Below, one piece after another: positions 54,851-64,000 of a DNA stretch of 64,000 nt (the first letter of the stretch is position 1; every line of letters begins with the position of its first letter). Origin of the DNA: Escallonia rubra (taxonomy: Eukaryota; Streptophyta; Magnoliopsida; Escalloniales; Escalloniaceae); assembly GCA_033065855.1 (NCBI GenBank), contig JAVXUO010001706.1:1-64000 (forward strand), in the 5' to 3' direction. The position numbers were made by a program, and so were the translations under genes. Under the pieces are notes generated by a model. It worked only from the letters and a program-made list of their open reading frames with translations, was not told where the DNA came from and searched no databases.

Positions 54851-56890
54851 GGAGACCGGTAAGATTTTGAAATAACTAGTTTTTGCAATATTTGTTTTCT
54901 TGAATTGTGATCAACAAAAACCTCAATATAGACCTCACTCAGGAAATGGTGGACAACGACACAGTATGAAGAAAAGCTCAAGATGACACAGAGTCACGCC
55001 TTGTTAGTTGGGTTTTCCAACAAATAACTTCTTCGGGTAAAGGGTGGTGCCACAACACCACCCAAGATAGGAGCCCCGGATCCTTTGTGGTCCGTCCATG
55101 GAGATGTTAATCTCAACGATGCTAGAGCCCGCGCATAGCGGATGAAGTTGATGGGGGGAGTAGCTCTAGGTTGCTACTTTAAGGAAGGAGATGTAAGATC
55201 ACACAAGTAGTTTATGTAATCAGAATTGGAAACCCCTTTGGCTCAAGAATTTGTAGTGCGTGAACCAATGTCAGATGGAGGGGCCAACAATGACAATGAT
55301 TATGATAATGAAAGTGACGAGGAGGTAATTCCCTTCTCATCTTGGGTGATGAATATCTTATAACTATATGGGAGTTTTGGAGCAGCATCGAACCCACGAC
55401 CAAAACCGGAGGAGGAAATGTTCGGACTGAGGGTGCTAGAGAGTAGGTATGAGAGGTACATCAAATCACATTATGTACATTTATGCTCTTTTTCATATCC
55501 GACCTAAACTTGTTGAAAATGCAAAGGTTCACGCCAAGAAACTCTGGTGCCCATACAAGACGATCCACAGCTTGAAAGACATGTTAGTGAAATTGACTAC
55601 CTAAACTAAATGTCTGGACATCACGGTCCGAGGGTGACAGAACCCAATCCTCTTATCCCACATGCCGAGGACTAGCATAGAAGTGTGGGCCAACAGTACA
55701 TGGAAAGGAACGGTGTCGGCTTTACAAAAAGGGAAGAGCAGCTAACCGCGTCCTGGAAGAGTAGCACGTTGTTCCCTCTCGATATTAAAGGGAATACAAA
55801 TCTAGGAGTCGAGTTTCGATGCCCCATCCAGCAAAGATGATGATGACCTTCACAAGATCGATTAGTTCGAAGGAAGAGACTCCGCCTCCAAACAGGAAGA
55901 AGACAGTTTGGGCTCACCTGCCTACGAGCCCATTGTGAAAAAGACTACGGGTAGAAATTAAAAATCTAGGATTTGGCTCATGCTAACTACTAAGGGTAGA
56001 AATTAAACTCCTAAGACTTGGCTCATGCTAACAAGTCTTGGCTTTTATTGTAACTAAAGCTCCTTGTTTTAAATGCAAAATGCATGCTTATCTCACCCTT
56101 TATGTAAAATGCATCTAGTGTGACATGAAGGTCAATGTGTTATACGCACATGCGCGAAAGGGTAAGAGAAGGTTTGAATTGAAATTACAGAGGTAAACGA
56201 GTAGGCCAAATAAATAAGCCACACTTTGCGATAAATTAACAAATGGGTGTACCGGGCGGTCCACTACTTGGCAATAGGACCCCTCTGCCAATCGGTTGAT
56301 TAGAGGCTAGATTTTGGAAAATTGTGTTTTGGCCGGCTGGACACCATCCAAATTTGTTAAAAGTTATGCACAATTTTGGATCCATTCGCAGCTTGGAATT
56401 AGGATCAATTTTCTTCTATAAAAACCAACCATATGACTAGAATTAACACATAAACTCCTGATGGCACAACCGGTAGAAGATCAACAGAACTAATCGTACA
56501 TCTTTTTTTTTTCTCAACTTTACACGACTTATCTTTTCAAAAAATATATAGTATTTTGTCTACCTAGATATATTATAAATCAAACCAAAAACAGATGAAC
56601 TGAATGTGAACACTATTAGCTTTATGTTTTCTTTTCCACATCTTTTTAAGGGAGTACTTTTTTCGAAGAAAAAAAACATGCAACTTTAGCTAGTTGTTTA
56701 TAAGCTATCATTCCAGGTTCAAATAAAGTGAAGGGCCTAAGAAAACAAAAATGTTTATATTATAGAATTAATACAGGTAGTACAGAAAATGGTTTATTAT
56801 ATATAAATAAAAGTTAAAAAGAAAACATGGACCGGGTCAGCCAGCGACAACCCTACATTTGGAATCACAACCATAGCCCGATAGTTAAAG
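54851..56890. other. Unassigned stretch, possible pseudogene remainder
   Basis: Moderately GC-balanced to about 56000, with short broken frames (for example around 54955-55030 and 55390-55920) that could be further parts of the mobile-domain gene, but no domain is recognisable. After 56000 it is AT-rich and featureless apart from the GGTGTACCGGGCGG phrase at about 56245. Confidence 0.35.
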
Positions 56891-56902
56891 TGAAAAGTTA
56901 AG

Positions 56903-56946
56903 AGGGCTGGGCTGGGCCGATTTGAGCTGATCCATATGACACCTCT
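56903..56946. mobile_element. Remnant end of GGCC-family hAT
   Basis: GGGCTGGGCTGGGCCGATTT followed by CATATGACACCTCTGC matches the right terminus of the hAT elements at 34413-35300 and 62548-63778 (GGCCC..TTTGACATCTCTA). The left end is absent. Confidence 0.5.
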
Positions 56947-59900
56947 GCATTCTCACCTCAAAACTTCTTCCTTGCTACGGATGAAGATTTGCCGCCAAAT
57001 ATGGGTGTTTATGACTTTGACCGGGTATAGGGTCGGCTATGACTTTGATTGGGTATAGGGTCGATTATGGTACAAAAATATTCAAGTCACAAAAAAGTTA
57101 CGGGATTGACAGGTTAAATACATATGGCAAAGATAGTCACAATTAATTCTTACTTGGATGTACCTCACCGTTAACTTAGGGTATAAAAGGCAAAAACTTA
57201 AAATTATTCACTCATTCTTACTTGGTGTTTTAGACTCTAGCAAAAATCTTCGGTTGCTATGGCATGGTTTAATAGAGGGGTGAAATCTAACGAGATATAG
57301 AGACTCTCAGACAATAAGGGTGTCAAGATATCATTATTTTTTTATTTTATTAGTTGGTTACACCACGTCATATCAATCATCATAACATCACTAATATCAC
57401 CATTACATTGAAGTGTTTCTCACACTTCATGGCACTCCACTAGGCACAAATCGCCATTGCCCTTTTTTGTCTCTCCCTTCGCTTGTCCTTCCTCTTTGAA
57501 CACACTTGTTCCTTTTCTTTTTGGCTTTTGATCTACTCTGCTTAACTGAAGCAAGCAAAACAATAAAAGAAAAATACTCCGTCACAGCGACTACAAATCC
57601 TCGCTACTGTAGCTCATAAATTTTTAGTTGGGCTTTAAGCGCTATACATACCAGTCGATATGTATATGAAGCTAGCTAGGATTTTCCTTCTTAGTCTACA
57701 TGGTTGAGTTACTCAATTGTCCATTAGATATGCAATTCCAGAAAGGCAGAATTCCCATACAAAGAGGATGGTTTCGGGCGGATCATCTCTCTCGGTATCG
57801 GTAGTACCGGCTGGTACAACTGCTATATGTCGATATTGATACTTGTAAAAAATTTATCATATTACTGTACCAGTAGAAGCCAAAAACTGTACATACTGGC
57901 CGGTTTATTAGATATCGTACCAGCATTAACAACATTGGATAAGACTTCTTCTAGGATAATGAAGCTTCACTCAACGTTGCACATAAGATAGTCAGATCCA
58001 AGGTCTGCTTTTTTACCCTTGCACATTTGCTTCTCCTACTTTCTCCAACATTAGATTTCTAACACGTTAAAAGGAGAGTCATAGCCTGAGCAATAGGATG
58101 GTTCCAGGACTTGAAATTTGGGCCAACTCCAAAATGATTCTCGTAGAAGGAAGATTGATCACCAACCCCATGCCAGCTTATAGTGATACATGATCAATAG
58201 AACACCCAAGAATTGATAAAAGCGCATAATTGGGGAGACATACAAAACTCTCTTGACTTTGGTCGAACAAATACAATAATGCATTAAAAAAGGGATGAGC
58301 GAGCGAATTGCAAGTACTACGAGTAACTAAAACTTCTAACCTCTCAAGTCAATTGACCAAAAAGGTTGCTGGCTAAACAATATGATGAACGTCAAATCAT
58401 GTATCACATAATACGATCACGTTTCAATGTTATCCATACCATTAGGTTGAAAAGATGTAGTGACTCACTTTGGATTCTGTATTATTGCAGGAGCTCAAGC
58501 TACGAATCCAGGTTACGAGTCATTCTCGAAAATGAGTTGTTAATGATGGCACATATAAACCGGGGAAACACCAAACCACACAAGTCTTGAACAATGCATT
58601 GAAGAAAAATATAATTGACTGTCTCAATAGGGTAGATTTAAGAGAGAGAGAGAGAGAGAGAGTCTCCCAGAGAGCACGCCAAAAGAAGATCATAAGCTCA
58701 TATGGAATATGTAAGGCTCAAAGTTTCTTCAAAAATACAAAAGAATTGATCGAAATACTTAGAGTTCTCACTTTGTACAAGGTGTGGTTTCTTTTCTTTA
58801 TGTGGTAGGCAGATTTAACTAAGAAATGATCGGCCTCAATGAGATCATATATCAGTTTGTCCTTATAATCAACAAGAGAAAGGGAATGAGTCAAATTGCT
58901 TGAAGCAATGGGATATGAGAATATTGATGAAACCAAATTTGGGTCTTAGACTCCTAAAAGGGTCTTTAAGTACGTAAGATAAGCACATTTTTTTCTCTAC
59001 ACGTAATGTAGACTAAAGCATCAAACGAGTTTTTTCAAAATTCTATTATCAAGCATCTAACGAGTTTTTTCAAAATTCTAATATCAAAACCAAATTTATT
59101 TACGAAAAAGAGAATTTTTTGTTAAGCTATTCCAACAGTCTTTAACTAAGTTCATTTAATCTGTGGAAGACCCAAAATCTTATACCTCTACACCACCTCT
59201 TTATATGCCTTTGTGCCTTTACCTACTTGTCAATCTCTCTAAAACAACATTTCTCGTTTGGCATTTGACTATCAAGGACCGTTGAATATATATCGATCTG
59301 TCATTGCTTCTTTCACATCAGTCCTATCAATTGCTTCCTTACCCCCCAAATCCCACTGTCCTACTAAATTTTTAATATCGTATATATGCTTGAGAACACT
59401 TTTCTTTATGAATGCAATTTTCTAAAACATCAATGGTGATAAAGATTATATTTGAGAATTAATAATATAAGTTGGACATTATGATTAATTTAGATGTCAA
59501 ATGGAACGAAAACCTTTTGATATTTGAAAATAAATATGATCTATACATTGCAAAAGCTAGTGGGTTACAATAACGCTGATGTTTAGCCATGTTCGTAATT
59601 TTTAAAGACATTGGTTAACCAATAGTAACAGAATTTAATGCCCTAAAACAAGTAAGAAGAAGCACTATTATTGCAAAAAGTGTTTGGAAGAGGTTAGAAT
59701 CACGAAGAAGTTGATTCAAAAGATGCAACAGGGCAACTTTAGAGCTTTTGGTAACAATTTGTTGCTAATAGTTCCAATAAACTTGGGTGGTGTTAAGTGG
59801 TTAATGACAATTATAATTTGTTATTGTATGTACTTAGAGACAATAGTAGGCTAACTACATGCTCCAATTTTCGCTCAAAGATATATAGAACGTACACAGT

Positions 59901-60596
59901 GGCGATTAACAATCAGTGACAATTAATGTGTGAATTTATTAGAAAGATATATGCATAATATATACCATATACTAAATCATCATAGTATACTTTTTAAGGT
60001 TGCTAATCAGACTAATTTAAACCCTACTTCCAACTAAAATGTGTAATAGGGTAGAATATGTGTTAGGTTGCGATTTGACAAGTATTCATAAGCAAATACA
60101 GAGTACTAATAAAGGCACTTATAAGATCAATTTTGATTTGGCGGCAAACAGGAGCTAACCCCATTGGGAGTGTTATTAGTCATTATGAGAGTGCCAATCC
60201 AAGTACATACCCTTTCTATTATAGAGACTCCTGCTCATGAAAAGGAAAATTCTTTTCTACTATCTGGATTGCAAGAAGATATCTACAATTTCTCGTATAG
60301 CAACAAATTAATAATCTCTAAAGATAGATAGTTTCTGCAAATACTTTCGGTGACAATAATTAGTAGCACTTTTTCTGCGTCACTAAATACAAGTCACTAA
60401 AGTCAATTAATGACCATTAATTATCGGAATACAAAGGGTTATAGTTATTATCCTCCCATCCTGGTAGAAGTCAAAATTTGATCGTACTAACCTATTCTTT
60501 ACACTTACTGGAATGTAAACGTTAATTACCTAGGTTCTAAATGATAAGAGCAGAAACTATATGCACTAAATTTACTTGAAACTGTATGCTTAATTA
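56947..60596. other. Gene-poor stretch with small repeats
   Basis: No convincing coding sequence. Items visible: repeated GACTTTGA[C/T][C/T]GGGTATAGGGTCG units at about 57013-57063; a diverged palindromic GGTAC/GTACC-rich segment at about 57785-57935 that looks like a transposon relic; a GA microsatellite at 58638-58660; and a 35-bp tandem duplication at 59018-59087 (AACGAGTTTTTTCAAAATTC core). The frames at 58366-58936 lack recognisable domains. Confidence 0.45.
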
Positions 60597-61000
60597 TTGC
60601 ACAGCATTGGATCGGCTCATTGCAGTGCATTCAACGAGCGATTCCACAACGATTCAACAAGAAAACTCGCACTCATTGATGCATCCCTGGACAAAGACTA
60701 TGCAGCCGTGCTCACTATACAGTGCCCAGCAGGAGCAAGTGTGTCCATAGCAGTAAACAACGATCACCAGACACCCACGATTTTCGACAACCAGTACTAA
60801 GGTAATCTCTTGGCTCACAAGGGTGTCTTTCAACCTGATTCCATTTTGCTTAATGATGCCAGAACGAGGAACCAAGTGATGAATTTTGCAAATAACTAAC
60901 TTTTTTGAGAGCTGGGGACGGTTATTTGGGAAGCTCGTCAATGTTGGAGTCAAGACGGGTGATGAAAGCGAGATTAGACAATCTTGTTCGGTGCAGGAAA
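60597..61000 (+). pseudogene. Class III peroxidase, last-exon pseudogene
   Basis: Encodes the C-terminal half of a secretory plant peroxidase. It begins with HSIGSAHCSAFNERF around the proximal haem His (CAC 60600-60602). The frame then reads LDKDYAAVLTIQCP and PTIFDNQY, TAA at 60798-60800, then NLLAHKGVFQPDSILLNDAR, TAA at 60897-60899, and after a one-base shift the family's KLVNVGVKTGDESEIRQSCS ending. Functional peroxidases oxidise phenolics with H2O2 in the cell wall or vacuole. Upstream exons with the distal His motif were not found. Two stops and a frameshift make it a pseudogene. Confidence 0.8.
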
Positions 61001-61576
61001 AAAAAAGTGAGTGCTACATGGATTCTATACCGACTGCAATCAACTAAATGAGAGCTTTTTCATCCTCCCCTTAGTCCCAATTGCTTGATTGGACTAGACT
61101 CTACTGCAAAACTGAGCTTGAAGTATGGCTTGAGTATGGACATGGACAAATCTTTTGATGTCTTTTTATAGAAAGGAGGGGGGTGGCCATGGAATTCAAA
61201 TTCAAACGGGGCAACTCCATGTATGTTGTTTTCCTAGCACCTAATAATTTCAAGGGATGATATCAATAGCGTCATCAAGTTGATGTAATTTGAAAAGACG
61301 TACTTGGTAAAACCTTACTACTGTCCGACGACTAGATAAATCGACTGGTTTTAACGTGCATTAGAAATTGATCTTTATAACAGCATGCTTGAAGCAAAAA
61401 TTGCTCTCTTTTTACTATGTATTTAACTTTTGGCGAGTTTTGATCTCAAAACACATGTAATCTTAGTCTTAGCTATCGATATAGGAAGTACAATCATTGT
61501 AAAGCAAGCACAACTTTAACAGAAGTTTAATAGTTTTTTACAACGTAAAAAGCTTACTTTTTCCATTACAGAGCAC
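61001..61576. other. Intergenic stretch, nothing identified
   Basis: AT-rich sequence without ORFs, repeats or recognisable termini. Confidence 0.4.
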
Positions 61577-61787
61577 TAAGGGTCTGTTTGGTATGACTGT
61601 CAGTTTTCAGTTTTTTTTTCTAAAAAAAGAGGAGTTCTGGTTTTTTTTTTACCAGTTTAAAAAACTGGTGGCTGTTTGACAGAGTTTATTTTTTCAAAAA
61701 ACAGAAAAGAGCAAGCGTTTGACATGACAACTCTTTGGGTTTTTTTTTTAATATATATTTTTACATAATTAAACATTAGGAATATCC
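61577..61787. mobile_element. PIF/Harbinger-like terminal region
   Basis: Starts GGGTCTGTTTGGTATGAC after CTAA (a TAA target is possible) and runs about 200 bp, with the same landmarks as 47594-47790: a T-rich run, CCAGTTTAAAAAACTGGTGG, GTTTGACAGAGTTTATTTTT, then ACATAATTAAACAT. It joins directly to NPH3-family coding sequence, not to a transposase. A related but not identical inverted end (ACCAAACACCCC, about 63975-63986) lies near the window end. Confidence 0.6.
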
Positions 61788-61789
61788 CT

Positions 61790-62450
61790 AATTGATTGTG
61801 CGAGAAAATATATATACTCTGAGACAGACATCAATAGCTCTGTATAGACCGTCGTCGAATAGCCTAGCGTGGTCAGGTAAAGCCACGGCAAGCTTGTAAA
61901 ACTTTTCCGACTTCAAATTCGCATCGGAGACGATCTCAGACAAGTAGCCATCGATCAATTTTCCGACTAGCACAACGCGGCAGATCTGACGCCATTATTC
62001 TCATCTTCACCTTCGATTCTACTCGCCGATCTCACCTCGAATCCATCCAGAAAGTAGCCCAATATCCTCTCGACACAATCGACGTCGTATAACGTCTCGT
62101 TCAAGTCCGAATAGCTCGGTATCAGAAGATCGTCGAGTGTGGCTTGCTCCAGCTGTGAGCCGATCTTATTCTCCAAAGCAGCTTTGCATTCCTCCGAAGC
62201 GTTCAAAATCTTGGCCGTCCTTAACAATCCGAATAAAAATCATGGTCGCCGTCGATGACCGCGACGTCTTTTCCTGCGGTAGATTAGCACTCGGACGGAA
62301 TAGTCGACGACGATGGCTTCCTACTAGAACGGGAAATGCCCGGAATGAATTGCTTAGCGTAAAAAATGAGGCAACACAGCCAAGCCGTCGGGCCTCTCTT
62401 CGCCGATCGAGCTCCGCAGCGATGCGGCTGATCGAGCTCCGGAGAAAGAA
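61790..62450 (-). pseudogene. NPH3-domain (NRL family) gene fragment
   Basis: Reads, on the minus strand, the middle of the NPH3 domain found in plant BTB-NPH3 proteins (phototropin signalling and related CUL3 adaptors). The pieces are YAKQFIPGISRS (about 62350), then LLRTAKILNASEECK, LEQATLDDLLIPSYSDLNET and LYDVDCVERIL (62225-62030), then LVGKLIDGYLSEIVSDANL and LPDHARLFDDGLYRAIDVCL (61975-61805). The last ends at a GTATATAT that could be an intron donor. Frames change near 62235 and 61975, and there is a stop around 62285. The BTB domain and C-terminus are absent. It lies between a Harbinger-like end and a hAT insertion. Confidence 0.8.
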
Positions 62451-62547
62451 GGGACAGAGGCGGTGACCGGCGATGGAGGCGGTGGCTGTGGACCCATGAG
62501 AGATGAGATGCGATCCAGAAAATTCGAGCACAACGGTGGTTGTGACT

Positions 62548-63778
62548 TAGAGATGTCAAAGGGCCGGGCTGGGGCCGGCCCAGCCAAAGCCAATTGGGCC
62601 TGCTGTCGGGCCGGGCCAGTGGGGCTGCCAACCGGGCCGGGCCGGGCCGGGCCTGCCGAAGGGAAACCTAGGCCCAGTCCAGGCCCTGGCCCTAGGCCCA
62701 ATATCTAGGGCCGGGCTTGGGCCGGGCCCAAATTTTTTTTTTTTTTTTTAAATTCTCCGGTTATTCAAAATAAAAACTTTAATTGCGATATTTTCTTGTT
62801 ATTATGTACACAAATTCTAATTTAATAATGTGTATAAGCAAGTAAAGTAACAACAAATATTCTAATTTAAACCATTTCGTTAATTACACCTAGAAGAAAC
62901 ATTTTGCTCCAATTACGGTAGTAGAAGAAAATTTTGTTTATTGTTAGTGACATGTAGGTCCATAAATAATTTGTTGTTACTTAATTGGCATAAGTGTAGA
63001 CGGATATAACAATAATCATACAGTTGAAGCCAATCTTTCCTTGTTGGATACAAATTGCATTCAACAAAGGAAATTTATTTTCTATTTGCGAGAGACCAAT
63101 ATGCAAACAAATTAGCGAAGGCTTGTGTTTTGATTCTTGTCGAACTTTGGATGCTTGACAAACCTCCAACCAGCTTACTGGAAGACCTGGATAAAGATGC
63201 GCATGGTGAACGGAGGCTAAGGCACGTTTCTAGTTTTAATTAGTTTTTTTTTTCAGTACTAATTTGTACCTAAACCAAGGGAAAATTTGTTCCAGTCGGC
63301 AGGGTTAACAGGAAATAGGAACAACTGAAACCAAGTTTGATAGAGAATACACGCTATATAAGGCTAAACTTGCTGGGATCTTTGAACTGCTTTTATTGGC
63401 AAATTAGACCATCAAGTCAAGTCATGTCGGGTATGCTTGGTTCATGGTTTAAATCATTGCGTCACGGCAATTGGGAGTGGAAATGGGAGGGAAAAGGGGA
63501 GGGCAAGTTTTTTTTTTTTTTTAAAAAGGTGGGGCAGGCCAAAATAGGGCCGAAATAGGGCTGATTTTGGGCCAAAATCGGGCCAGATCCGGGCCGAAAA
63601 CGGGCCGGGCCTGGCCCGGGCCATTTTTTTGGAAATCCAGGCCTGGTCCAAGCCCAGGCCCAAGGCCCTATGCCTGCGGGCCTGCACTGTTCACCTGCGG
63701 GCCGGGCCGGGCCGGGCCGGGCTTTTTCGGGCTGGATCGGGCTGGGCCGCGGGCCGCCCGGCCCGTTTGACACCTCTA
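62548..63778. mobile_element. Non-autonomous hAT, GGCC-rich family, second copy
   Basis: Ends TAGAGATGTCAAAGGGCC and (reverse) TAGAGGTGTCAAACGGGCC, with GGGCCGGGCC-rich subterminal DNA as in 34413-35300. Flanks TTGTGACT and TGTGGACT are only partly alike, so the target duplication has decayed or one edge is shifted by one base. The 1.2-kb centre is AT-rich with no transposase; the frames over both ends are compositional. Confidence 0.8.
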
Positions 63779-64000
63779 TGTGGACTCCCCAGATGCAATT
63801 TTCTTTGATTTTTTCCATCTTTTATTTTCTATTGCTAGGAAGACTCGAAGGCCAGACCTCTTAAGTCAAGCCATCTAGGCCGCGTGAAAAGAGGTTTCAA
63901 AAAGAGCTAATAGCTCTTTTGGAAAACAGGCTTCCTCTTTTTAAAGACTTGGGCTTTTATAAAAATTAAAGAGCCACCAAACACCCCAGTTTTTTTGGCT
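63779..64000. other. Flank with possible second transposon end
   Basis: No gene. AGAGCTAATAGCTCTTTTGG is followed by AAAGAGCCACCAAACACCCC near 63965-63990, which resembles an inverted PIF/Harbinger or MITE terminus. The window ends before it can be confirmed. Confidence 0.35.

Noticed and set aside
63891-64000. Right terminus of a Harbinger element pairing with 61577
   Set aside because: The end sequence is only partly similar, the flanking TAA/TTA is not evident and the window stops, so it is mentioned but not called as a pair.

Overview
This is a repeat-dense plant nuclear segment, almost certainly from an angiosperm with a large, transposon-rich genome. The evidence is Ty1/copia and Ty3/gypsy retrotransposons primed by initiator tRNA-Met, CACTA, hAT, PIF/Harbinger and Mutator DNA transposons, and fragments of plant-specific genes (NPH3 family, class III peroxidase, plant mobile domain, FAR1-type transposase). 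The species cannot be named from the sequence. I saw no rRNA, tRNA or CRISPR, and no intact ordinary host gene. The only long uninterrupted ORF with a recognisable function is a FAR1-type MULE transposase at 19578-21152.

Layout. 1-2632: decayed copia element (+), cut off by a 70-bp inverted repeat. 2697-6976: an unassigned stretch, a hAT-like MITE remnant, and a CACTA element whose right end is intact at 6976. 6977-24710: one long gypsy-type LTR split by later insertions. These are a second LTR at 7774-13614 (itself holding a hAT, a foldback element and a small palindromic MITE), a 1.5-kb palindromic element at 14783-16277, and a 7.7-kb composite MULE at 16419-24167. 24711-29697: AT-rich repeat and the 5' part of a copia element on the minus strand. 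29698-38586: an LTR in the opposite orientation, split by another LTR (31376-38184) that holds a 3.4-kb solo LTR with its own hAT insertion. 38934-50467: a minus-strand gypsy element with matching 5-bp target duplications. Its right-hand LTR holds a second 3.4-kb solo LTR and a PIF/Harbinger element with transposase and Myb-like genes. 50468-64000: lower repeat density, with degraded gene pieces (plant mobile domain, peroxidase, NPH3), a MITE, a Harbinger-like end and a second hAT of the GGCC-rich family.

Nesting order can be read from target-site duplications: CTCGA, GCTAT, TAAAT, AAACG and CAAGG (5 bp, LTR elements), CCCATACA and CCTGGGCG (8 bp, hAT), and CTA (3 bp, MITE).

The most unusual object is the composite MULE. 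Its transposase gene lies between long inverted arms that carry iterated hairpins, CACGTG-rich repeats and an inward-facing TATA/leader module on each side. The arms also contain sequence homologous to the gypsy LTRs next door. The transposase keeps its DDE triad but loses its C-terminus exactly where the inverted arm begins.
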